NCBI GenBank assembly: GCA_964583165.1
Contig: CAZOVK010000048.1
Span: forward strand, 1 to 17,720
DNA from: CAZOVK01 sp964583165
GTDB taxonomy: Bacteria > Bacillota > Clostridia > Lachnospirales > WRAX01
DNA: 17,720 bases
Reading direction: 5' to 3'
The notes beneath the pieces were generated by a model. It saw nothing but the letters and a program-made list of their open reading frames with translations. It was not told the DNA's origin and made no database searches. The first letter of the stretch is position 1. Every line of letters begins with the position of its first letter. The position numbers were made by a program, and so were the translations under genes. Shown here piece after piece: positions 7,944 to 14,142 of this stretch.

Positions 7944-8722
7944 GCTGGCCCGAAACAGTAATGATTAACAGTGACATAAGCATACCACTAAACATTCTCC
8001 ACGCCATGCAAAACCTAGAATTGCTAGGCGCTAACGGATACGCGTACAATGACGATGCGCTCATGAACATTATCGCGTTTATGCCACACAGCCTAAAGCT
8101 CGGTCTAAACAGAATCAATTGGCTTCAGGAGGTCATAGACAGGGGACTCCACGCGGGCAAGTATATACGTTTCCGTTATCTGCCGGGGGCGACGGTATTG
8201 GAAAACTTGTCAACAATAGAAGCTATCTCCGGAAACACACAGGCGACCAACTTAGTGGGTGCTGATTTATCTGCAATGCTCGGCATCATCCAAACAACAG
8301 CGTTCAAGCTTTTCGTAAACAACGCTACAGCTATGAGTACATTCGCCAACAACAAAGAAGCGTTGACAATGGCTTATCTTAACGCCGACTTAGTTGAGCC
8401 GTTCTTGAAAGGCAGTTCAGTAGCGACAAGCGCTATCAGCACGTCAAAGTTCAAGGTGACGACCAGTAGAGCGCCTTCCGACCTCCTGCCCAACATTTCT
8501 TATGTACTGTATAGTGACCCGGCGCTTGTGATTAGTACGAATGTCAATAGTCAACCCTCAACCAACCCCGGCGCGGGCGATTACTTGCTTTCACCGTATA
8601 ACATTCCGCAAACGACAACCTTACAAAATGTATATAGGTTTGCTATCAGGGTAACTAGTTCCATTAGTTATTCGTCCACATATACTCACACAGCTAATTA
8701 CATTCCGATAGAGAGGGTCTAA
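7940..8722 (+). CDS. tail fibre region protein of unknown fold (possible receptor-binding protein)
   Basis: A 260-residue protein I do not recognise. It overlaps the fibre gene before it by ATGA and has a strong GGAGGAGGT at 7922-7930. Residues 10-90 are predicted helical (PLNILHAMQNLELLGANGY, NIIAFMPHSLKLGLNRINWL). The middle is Ala/Ser/Thr-rich, and residues 180-260 look like beta strands with many Ser, Thr, Tyr and Asn. Its coding strand is clearly richer in A and C than the G-rich genes upstream, which suggests separate ancestry. The place between baseplate and tip genes makes a receptor-binding or fibre role likely, but this is inference. Confidence 0.55.
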   Translation: MSWPETVMINSDISIPLNILHAMQNLELLGANGYAYNDDALMNIIAFMPHSLKLGLNRINWLQEVIDRGLHAGKYIRFRYLPGATVLENLSTIEAISGNTQATNLVGADLSAMLGIIQTTAFKLFVNNATAMSTFANNKEALTMAYLNADLVEPFLKGSSVATSAISTSKFKVTTSRAPSDLLPNISYVLYSDPALVISTNVNSQPSTNPGAGDYLLSPYNIPQTTTLQNVYRFAIRVTSSISYSSTYTHTANYIPIERV

Positions 8723-8728
8723 TCCAAT

Positions 8729-9310
8729 ATGCAAATATTTGAAGGTGTACTATTAAGTAAGCGTTCGGTGACATACACGGTGAACGGTTATTTTAATGTT
8801 CCGCGAAGTGTCACAAAGGTTTGGGTCACGGCGATTGCGTCGGGCACGAATGGCGCGTCAGGTATCGGTGGGGCGGCAGGCGAGTTTGTGATTAAGAAAG
8901 AGGTCAGCGTAACACCCGGTGATATGATACGCGTTATTGTTGGTAAGGGTAATACACAGTTTGGCGACACGATAATTTTGGCGGCGGGGGCGGGACCCAG
9001 AGGCGGTTCGGCCGGTAAGATTTATAGCGGTACAGGGTATTTTCTTGCAACGCCTGGGCGTGACGGCAGCGGTAACGGCGGTATGGGCGGCGATTCCGGA
9101 ATAAATACCAATACATTCGGCGGCGGCGGCGGCGCGGGTATAGCGGGCTTCGGTATGGGAGGCAGCGGGAGTGACGGTGGTTCAATAAATATCGGCGGAA
9201 CATCCGGTATTGGATATGGCGCGGGTGGCGGCGCAGGCGGCAACAAGGGGAGCGGCGGTTGGAACCCTAACGGCGCGGGCACACCCGGGGTTATTCATAT
9301 TGAGTGGTAA
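8729..9310 (+). CDS. glycine-rich tail fibre tip / adhesin-like protein
   Basis: A 193-residue protein. Residues 1-75 form a beta domain (TYTVNGYFNVPRSVTKVWVT, then EVSVTPGDMIRVIVGKG), and from about residue 85 glycine dominates, with runs such as GGGGGAGIAGFGMGGSGSDG. This is the layout of glycine-rich domain proteins of phage tails, some of which fold as polyglycine-II sandwiches and present loops to the host receptor. It ends with GVIHIEW, a closing strand. The ribosome binding site (AGAGGG at 8712-8717) is rather far upstream, so translation may be modest or coupled. Confidence 0.65.
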   Translation: MQIFEGVLLSKRSVTYTVNGYFNVPRSVTKVWVTAIASGTNGASGIGGAAGEFVIKKEVSVTPGDMIRVIVGKGNTQFGDTIILAAGAGPRGGSAGKIYSGTGYFLATPGRDGSGNGGMGGDSGINTNTFGGGGGAGIAGFGMGGSGSDGGSINIGGTSGIGYGAGGGAGGNKGSGGWNPNGAGTPGVIHIEW

Positions 9311-9378
9311 AGCCGCACCAAATGCAGGTTTACGGCATAGATGATATTAGGGGATGTCTAATTTACTAAGGAGGAAAT

Positions 9379-9582
9379 ATGCAATACGCACAGATTATCG
9401 ACAACAGGGTAATACTCATTGGCGGTTCTGAAGTCGGGCTACCGTTACCGGATTGGTATCTGGCTAAGAATGAGAACGTATTGAATATACCTGTTGAAAA
9501 TGGACAGGCAAGCGTCGGCGATTATTACCAAAACGGGGAATTTATGACGGAGGAAGAGTATCTAAAGCAATTTAATATTTAA
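9379..9582 (+). CDS. small conserved-looking tail-region protein
   Basis: A 67-residue soluble acidic protein starting MQYAQIIDNRVILIGGSEVG and ending EEYLKQFNI. It has one of the best ribosome binding sites of the window (AAGGAGG at 9368-9374). The opening resembles the short domain found at the ends of phage fibre and fibre-assembly proteins, and the gene lies directly after the fibre tip, so a chaperone or small fibre part is possible. There is no membrane segment. I do not know its function. Confidence 0.6.
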   Translation: MQYAQIIDNRVILIGGSEVGLPLPDWYLAKNENVLNIPVENGQASVGDYYQNGEFMTEEEYLKQFNI

Positions 9583-9752
9583 ACGCAACTGAGCCGTTAA
9601 TTCAGCTCAGTTGAGCGAACGAGCATTTTCGAAGAAAATGCAGGTAGCGAAATGCTTTGAGCTGATAGGCGCAGTTGCGTTACTTTGTTGAATTGCTAGA
9701 GCGATACGAAACCTGAAGCTTCAAAACCAGAAACATCGTTATAAAACAAAGT
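9582..9752 (+). ncRNA. candidate structured RNA element upstream of the endolysin gene
   Basis: The gap between the small tail gene and the endolysin is almost fully accounted for by inverted repeats. Domain 1 is closed by AACGCAACTG (9582-9591) with CAGTTGCGTT (9672-9681). Inside are TCAGCTCA (9602-9609) with TGAGCTGA (9658-9665), and the hairpin GCATTTTC-GAA-GAAAATGC (9623-9641). Domain 2 starts on the next base: ACTTTGTT (9682-9689) with AACAAAGT (9745-9752), and inside AGCGAT (9700-9705) with ATCGTT (9735-9740). The ribosome binding site begins two bases later. Domain 1 has an alternative local hairpin, CAACTGAGC (9586-9594) with GCTCAGTTG (9605-9613), that excludes its closing helix. No known family is recognised. 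A dispersed genomic repeat or a small MITE-like element is the main alternative. Confidence 0.5.
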
Positions 9753-9767
9753 GAAGGAGGGGTTAAG

Positions 9768-10433
9768 ATGCCCTCAAACTGGGATTTGGCGGCATACGCC
9801 CAGAAAGCGCTGGCACAGAAGTGGGGTTATGTGTTGGGCACTTTTGGGCAGATTCTTACAGAATCGCTGCTGAAACAAAAGATGAGCCAAGGCGGTGGGG
9901 TAGGGGAATACAATTCAAAGTGGCAATCATATGAACGCACCTTGATTGGAACCCGCGTATCTGACTGTTATGGATTGGTAAAGGGCTGCCTCTGGACAGA
10001 CGACAAGGGCAATGTAGTATACAATGTGTCACAGGACAGGAACCAAGAGATGGCGTACTCCGTCGCCCGCGAGAAGGGCACGCTTGCCACTATGCCGGAC
10101 TTGCCGGGCGTTGTTTTGTGGATGAAAGGTCACGCCGGTATCTATGTCGGTAACGGTCAATTTATCGAATGTGTCGGTTGTCCGGTTGGGACGCGTGCGG
10201 GCACTATCAAGAATGGCGTTGTGACAAGCGGCAGCAAGTTTACGCATTGGTTCAAGGATAATTACTTCACGTATACAACAAGTAAACCGCGCACAGATGT
10301 GGAATGGGCGGTTGAAGTGCTTGTGAAAAACGGCGTAATATCTTCGCCTGATTATTGGCTGGAGCACTATGGCGACGTGAAATACCTTGACCAACTTATC
10401 ATCAACATGGCAGAGAAACTAAGCGCCAAATAA
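9768..10433 (+). CDS. phage endolysin, NlpC/P60-like (CHAP-related) cysteine hydrolase
   Basis: A 221-residue protein that would cut host peptidoglycan at lysis. The catalytic cysteine is probably Cys67 in RVSDCYGLVKGCLW, the histidine His122 in KGHAGIYVGNGQFIE, and a third polar residue may be Glu134. These are in the order and spacing of NlpC/P60 amidase/endopeptidases. Residues about 175-221 (AVEVLVKNGVISSPDYWLEH, then YLDQLIINMAEKL) form a small helical C-terminal domain common on clostridial phage lysins. No signal peptide is visible, so it needs the holin downstream. The ATG has AAGGAGGGG at 9754-9762. A hairpin terminator follows the stop. Confidence 0.85.
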   Translation: MPSNWDLAAYAQKALAQKWGYVLGTFGQILTESLLKQKMSQGGGVGEYNSKWQSYERTLIGTRVSDCYGLVKGCLWTDDKGNVVYNVSQDRNQEMAYSVAREKGTLATMPDLPGVVLWMKGHAGIYVGNGQFIECVGCPVGTRAGTIKNGVVTSGSKFTHWFKDNYFTYTTSKPRTDVEWAVEVLVKNGVISSPDYWLEHYGDVKYLDQLIINMAEKLSAK

Positions 10434-10439
10434 AAATCG

Positions 10440-10472
10440 AACCGACGGGTGAACATATACTCGTCGGTTTTT
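10440..10472 (+). terminator. hairpin terminator between endolysin and holin
   Basis: AACCGACGGGT (10440-10450) pairs with ACTCGTCGGTT (10459-10469) to give an 11-base-pair stem with one G-T pair and an 8-base loop, running into five Ts. It lies 6 bases after the endolysin stop and just before the holin ribosome binding site, so it probably reduces holin transcription relative to endolysin. Confidence 0.75.
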
Positions 10473-10492
10473 AGTTGGAGGTAGATGTACTT

Positions 10493-10723
10493 ATGATAAA
10501 CTGGAAAAACAAGCTGTCAAGCCGCAAATTTTGGGCGGCGCTTGGTTCTTGCGCGTTGACCTTAATGGTGCTGTTGGGCATAAGCTGCCCGACGCAGGAG
10601 CAGATTATTGCGCTCATTGGCGCAATCGGCGCGTTTGTGGCATATATTGTCGGTGAATCAGTTGTTGACGGCGCGCGTGTTAAGGCCGATGCCGAGAAGT
10701 CAAGCGATAAGAGGGCAAAATAA
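10493..10723 (+). CDS. phage holin
   Basis: A 76-residue membrane protein whose opening, MINWKNKLSSRKFWAALGSC, matches the INWK...FW start of the phage_holin_1 type in Gram-positive phages. Two hydrophobic segments (about residues 15-31 and 38-55) are followed by a charged tail ending KSSDKRAK, the usual holin layout. It would form the lesions that let the endolysin out. A TTG at 10475 is also in frame, but the GGAGGT at 10477-10482 overlaps it and points to the ATG at 10493. It overlaps the next gene by one base (TAATG). Confidence 0.8.
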   Translation: MINWKNKLSSRKFWAALGSCALTLMVLLGISCPTQEQIIALIGAIGAFVAYIVGESVVDGARVKADAEKSSDKRAK

Positions 10724-11076
10724 TGGATAACCTAAACAACCTCTTACCCGCGATTATTTATCTTGCGTCCGTGTTGTCGGCTGTTATTGGTATCGGCAAG
10801 AGCATTAAGCCGCTGATTCTGATTTTTCATGAGATGGAAACACTCAAGAATACAGTGGAAAAAACCCAAAAAAGCCTAGGCATCACAATAGAAAACGCTT
10901 CACGCATAGAATCACTCGAGCGGCACGAGCGCGAAAACTATGAAGCACTCAAAACGCTTATCGCCGACAACAAGATTGTCAAAAAGGCGCTCATAGAGAT
11001 TTGCTCAAACATTGTGCCACAGGGCAACCGCGCAAGTCTTGATAAAGTCAAGACAGAGTTAATGCAGGCATTGTAA
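10723..11076 (+). CDS. small membrane-anchored coiled-coil protein of the lysis module
   Basis: A 117-residue protein with one N-terminal hydrophobic segment (residues 8-25, PAIIYLASVLSAVIGIG) and then a long charged helix with coiled-coil character (residues 35-85) and a helical end. It is translationally coupled to the holin by a TAATG overlap. The layout resembles hemolysin XhlA-like or holin-accessory proteins, although the anchor is here at the N-terminus, so it may be a holin partner or antiholin. This is inferred from topology and linkage; no diagnostic motif was found. Confidence 0.6.
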   Translation: MDNLNNLLPAIIYLASVLSAVIGIGKSIKPLILIFHEMETLKNTVEKTQKSLGITIENASRIESLERHERENYEALKTLIADNKIVKKALIEICSNIVPQGNRASLDKVKTELMQAL

Positions 11077-11079
11077 TAA

Positions 11080-11120
11080 AAAGCGCTTTCGGTGTTAAAA
11101 ACGCCGGAAGCGCTTTTTTT
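11080..11120 (+). terminator. strong intrinsic terminator closing the phage late operon
   Basis: A 17-base-pair stem (11080-11096 with 11100-11116, two G-T wobbles, AAA loop) with As on the left and seven Ts at 11114-11120. It starts three bases after the last phage stop. Because of the A run on its 5' side it could also work on the other strand. It marks the end of the late transcription unit, probably near the right end of the prophage. Confidence 0.9.
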
Positions 11121-11212
11121 GTTGACAAACTGCCGAAGCTGTGTTCTTACAAGTCGTTAATCTTTTCAAGACATCAAAATTATAATAAAACTATATATTA
11201 TTATACGCAAAA

Positions 11213-11253
11213 TCAAGCCTAAAGCCTTCGCCATATACACGGAGGCGGCTTGA
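11213..11253. repeat. imperfect inverted repeat / hairpin
   Basis: TCAAGCC (11213-11219) pairs with GGCTTGA (11247-11253), and GCCTTCG (11224-11230) with CGGAGGC (11240-11246, one G-T pair). They stack into a 14-base-pair stem interrupted only by a 4-base bulge TAAA, with a 9-base loop. No T tract follows, so it is not a standard terminator. It could be an operator, a recombination-site feature or part of a leader RNA. Confidence 0.55.
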
Positions 11254-11285
11254 AATAAATGCTGTAGATTTTGTTTAACGTTTTT

Positions 11286-11293
11286 GTTATAAT
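11286..11293 (+). promoter_or_regulatory. extended -10 promoter for the LytTR operon
   Basis: TGTTATAAT-type element: TATAAT at 11288-11293, preceded by TG one base upstream (11285-11286). There is no clear -35 at the expected distance, which is normal for extended -10 promoters. Transcription would start near 11300, leaving a very short leader in front of the AGGGGTGA ribosome binding site at 11303-11310 and the GTG start at 11315. Confidence 0.55.
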
Positions 11294-11314
11294 TGTGTCA
11301 TCAGGGGTGATATT

Positions 11315-12037
11315 GTGCAAATTGCCATTGTCGATGACGTTCTGGTCGATAGGAGGTTATTATCAGACAAACTGACCGAATATGCGGGTAGGTTTAAGCT
11401 TAACTTTGAAATAAATGAGTTTGAAAGCGCAGAAGCCTTTTTTGACGCGTTTGCTCCGGGTGGCTTTGACATTGTGTTTATGGATATTTATATGAATGGC
11501 ATGAATGGACTAGAGGCGGCTAAAGAAATTTTTCGCCTTGACCGCGATTGTAAGATTATCTTTCTAACCACAACAAGCGAATACTCGCTACAAAGCTACT
11601 CTGTCCGTGCGGTGTATTATCTGGTTAAACCTATTTCTGATGCGGAGTTTTCGCAGGCTATGGAATTTTGTGCCCTTGTCCCTGAAAGTCGTGTGTCGGT
11701 TTTGCCTGTTATGACAAATGGTACGACGGTTTTTGTAGATACCAACAAGATACTCTACATAGATTACACAGGCAGGGTAACGCGCTTGCATATGGTGGGG
11801 CGTGTGTTGCGTGTCAGTGGTACGTTTTCTGAGGTGACCTCCCCACTTGAACAAGACGAACGGTTTTTATTGTGTATACGTGGTATTATGGTTAATATGC
11901 GGTATATTGTAAAGCAAGAAGGAGACCTGTTCTTACTCACGAACGGCGAGCGATTGCCTATTAACATTCGGAAGAAGAAGGCTATAGGACAGGCCTATCG
12001 GCGGTATGTATACGGATTTTTGGGGGATAAGGTATGA
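11315..12037 (+). CDS. LytTR-family response regulator
   Basis: A 240-residue two-component regulator. The receiver domain (residues 1-120) has the acidic pair Asp7-Asp8, the phosphoacceptor Asp57 in IVFMDIYM, a Thr in FLTTTSEY and the conserved Lys108 in YLVKPI. The C-terminal LytTR DNA-binding domain (about 140-235) includes KILYIDYTGRVTRLHM and FLLCIRGIMVNMRYI, which match the family pattern. It would be phosphorylated by the kinase two genes downstream and bind paired sites in promoters. It starts with GTG; the ATGA overlap with the next gene indicates coupled translation. No obvious LytTR repeat was found in its own promoter. Confidence 0.9.
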   Translation: MQIAIVDDVLVDRRLLSDKLTEYAGRFKLNFEINEFESAEAFFDAFAPGGFDIVFMDIYMNGMNGLEAAKEIFRLDRDCKIIFLTTTSEYSLQSYSVRAVYYLVKPISDAEFSQAMEFCALVPESRVSVLPVMTNGTTVFVDTNKILYIDYTGRVTRLHMVGRVLRVSGTFSEVTSPLEQDERFLLCIRGIMVNMRYIVKQEGDLFLLTNGERLPINIRKKKAIGQAYRRYVYGFLGDKV

Positions 12038-14142
12038 GTAAACGACTTGTGGGTGGCTTTCTTACGGTTTTTATGTGTATGTGTTGTGTGGTTTTTGCCT
12101 TCGCAGAGGAGTCTGAAATGCCCGCTTCAAGTGGGATTATTACTCATGTCTTGGAGTTTCGAATGGTAAACAAGACGTATGTCAGCCAAATCCCTGAGGT
12201 ACTTCTATACCTTGAGACCGAGTGGAATTATACATACGCAATCATTGACCGCGACGGAACAGCAGGTAGTATATACGGTGAACAAATCTCTTTGCGCTGG
12301 CATCTTGACGAGCCGCCCACAGGTGCGGGCCCGTTTGCGTTCACGGCTGACGTAATCCCGCCCGACGGTTGTGTATTTGCCGAGGGCGTACCTCAACAGC
12401 TTACGCTTAATTATATCTTTTATGATGACCCTTTGCCCGAAGAAAGGTATACGGTCAAGAACATTCTTCTATCCAGAGGGGTTAACGACTCTGTGTTGAT
12501 TAGACAGGGCGACGAAGATGAATTTGCGGATTTCCTAGAAATGCGTACTGACTTATTGCAGGTAATTAAGGCAGAAACGGGTGACCCGTTAGGGTCTGTA
12601 TATCTGGTTTTAGACGAAGTGGAATCCGATGTGTTGCTTGATACGCTTGGGTGTTATGAAATGCGGTACAAGTTCACACTTTCACCCGAAGACGCGGAGC
12701 TTTACACATTGCCCGACGAGATTCGGACGGTGAAGTTTTTGGTATATGTTTATGACCCTGATGTTTTGACTATCGAGCTCGAAAACTATTCTATAAATTG
12801 GGTTTTTGTTATGACTTCTGAAGAGATGGATGACACAGCTTTAATTGAGTTCTTGCCGGGCGGTGATGAGATGCTGTCAAACGAGGCGTTAAGTGATGCT
12901 GACTGGCAACCGTTAGTGGATTTTCGTATGGGATACAAATATTTTTCCATTTCTCGCGAGATTTCTACTCAAATGAAATCTATGTATGTTCGTCTCACTT
13001 GGGGCGATAAACAATCTAATATTCTGTATATCGAAGACGATGGGCACGTCGTGAGATTTGATGACATAGGTGGCGACCGTGATGGTGGCGACGGAAGCGG
13101 CACGAAACCTCCTATACTGGAGCAAGACCCACCGAGCGGTGACGACAACGATAACAATGACAACGGTAACAGCGATGACATCGGTAATGGCGGCAGAAAT
13201 GATGAAACAGATAATTACCCGCCTACATGGAATCAATCGGGCAATCGCGATAACAACAGCGATACAATCAAAACACCCGTGGTGACAACTGACCAAAAGA
13301 GTGGTGACATCAGTATAAACGTGATGTCTTTGTTTGAACCCACACAACAAGGCGATAAAACCGACAGTGAGACGAATAGCGCAGACAATGCCTTAATAAT
13401 CTCTGAACTACCGATTATAGACGACAAAAGCACGTCTGTAGGAGACACGCCTAAACCCGAAACAACCCAAAACGAAGGCGGTCAAACCGAAACGCAATCA
13501 ACAGTTAAGCCAACATCAGAGCCACAACAAGAAACCCACTTTAAGGAGTCATTTGGCGAAACTCAAGACATAATTTCGGGTACTCGTCTACTTATGATGT
13601 TATCGGATATGGGAACTGCACGTTTTTCTAAACAGGGAGTGACAGTGACACTGTCGGCAAACACGCTGAATCAGTTGAATATTAAAGATGCTGACAGGTT
13701 TTCGATTACCATAGAACGTATCGGTGACACGGAAATATACTTCTTTGTCGAGTTAAACGATATACCCATGACGAAACTACCCGGCAGTGTGATAATGATA
13801 CCGTTGCATATGCAAAACGATAATTCTTCACTCTTGCTGATTGATGAACGGGGCGAGTCTTACGAAGGAAGTTATGACACTTCTATTTCTGTAGCCACAT
13901 TTACCGTAGATGAAAGCGGGTATTATACTATAAAGGAACAAACGCCAACTATCGAAAACACTGTGACGCAAACTTTCAACGATTCTGTCGATACCGCTAT
14001 CAGCATACTTCCGGCCGCCCCAACAAAAGCGCCGACAAGCGAAAGTAAAACAATGAATATGCCGTTTGCAGTGGTCGCGCTTATCTTGACAGCCACAGGA
14101 GCGGGCGGTTGGTTGTGGCGTAAACGGCGGTTTAAGGTATGA
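12034..14142 (+). CDS. secreted, C-terminally membrane-anchored surface protein of a two-component operon
   Basis: A 702-residue protein. Residues 1-24 are a signal peptide with likely cleavage after AFA. Residues about 35-335 are a beta-rich region I do not recognise. Residues about 342-420 are a flexible linker very rich in Asp, Asn and Gly, followed to about 505 by a Thr/Ser/Gln/Pro linker. Residues about 520-637 resemble a domain common in Bacillota surface proteins (MTKLPGSVIMIPLHMQ, then ESYEGSYDTSISVATFTVDE and a final GYYTIKE). Residues 676-695 are a membrane helix followed by the positive tail RKRRFKV; there is no LPXTG motif. Sitting between regulator and kinase with ATGA overlaps on both sides, it is probably a sensing partner or effector of that system. 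Confidence 0.75.
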   Translation: MSKRLVGGFLTVFMCMCCVVFAFAEESEMPASSGIITHVLEFRMVNKTYVSQIPEVLLYLETEWNYTYAIIDRDGTAGSIYGEQISLRWHLDEPPTGAGPFAFTADVIPPDGCVFAEGVPQQLTLNYIFYDDPLPEERYTVKNILLSRGVNDSVLIRQGDEDEFADFLEMRTDLLQVIKAETGDPLGSVYLVLDEVESDVLLDTLGCYEMRYKFTLSPEDAELYTLPDEIRTVKFLVYVYDPDVLTIELENYSINWVFVMTSEEMDDTALIEFLPGGDEMLSNEALSDADWQPLVDFRMGYKYFSISREISTQMKSMYVRLTWGDKQSNILYIEDDGHVVRFDDIGGDRDGGDGSGTKPPILEQDPPSGDDNDNNDNGNSDDIGNGGRNDETDNYPPTWNQSGNRDNNSDTIKTPVVTTDQKSGDISINVMSLFEPTQQGDKTDSETNSADNALIISELPIIDDKSTSVGDTPKPETTQNEGGQTETQSTVKPTSEPQQETHFKESFGETQDIISGTRLLMMLSDMGTARFSKQGVTVTLSANTLNQLNIKDADRFSITIERIGDTEIYFFVELNDIPMTKLPGSVIMIPLHMQNDNSSLLLIDERGESYEGSYDTSISVATFTVDESGYYTIKEQTPTIENTVTQTFNDSVDTAISILPAAPTKAPTSESKTMNMPFAVVALILTATGAGGWLWRKRRFKV

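Larger units (their letters stand above)
11121..11314. other. intergenic junction between prophage and chromosomal genes
   Basis: 194 AT-rich bases with no gene. The stretch 11171-11212 is very AT-rich and includes TATAAT at 11181-11186 without a good -35. A hairpin follows at 11213-11253, and the promoter of the regulator gene is at 11286-11293. The right attachment site of the prophage may be here. It cannot be recognised, because no tRNA gene is present and the left end of the prophage is outside the window. Confidence 0.5.

Noticed and set aside
9022..9282. Long proline-rich open frame on the minus strand, and an Arg-rich one at 8934-9203
   Set aside because: Both are shadows of the GC-rich glycine codons of the + strand fibre tip gene and have no ribosome binding site.
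8729..9767. Diversity-generating retroelement (variable repeat at the fibre end, followed by a hairpin)
   Set aside because: No reverse transcriptase, accessory protein or second copy of the fibre end is present in the window.
11122..11127. TTGACA just after the phage terminator as a -35 element
   Set aside because: At 16-18 bases downstream there is no acceptable -10 (TTCTTA region), so it is probably chance.
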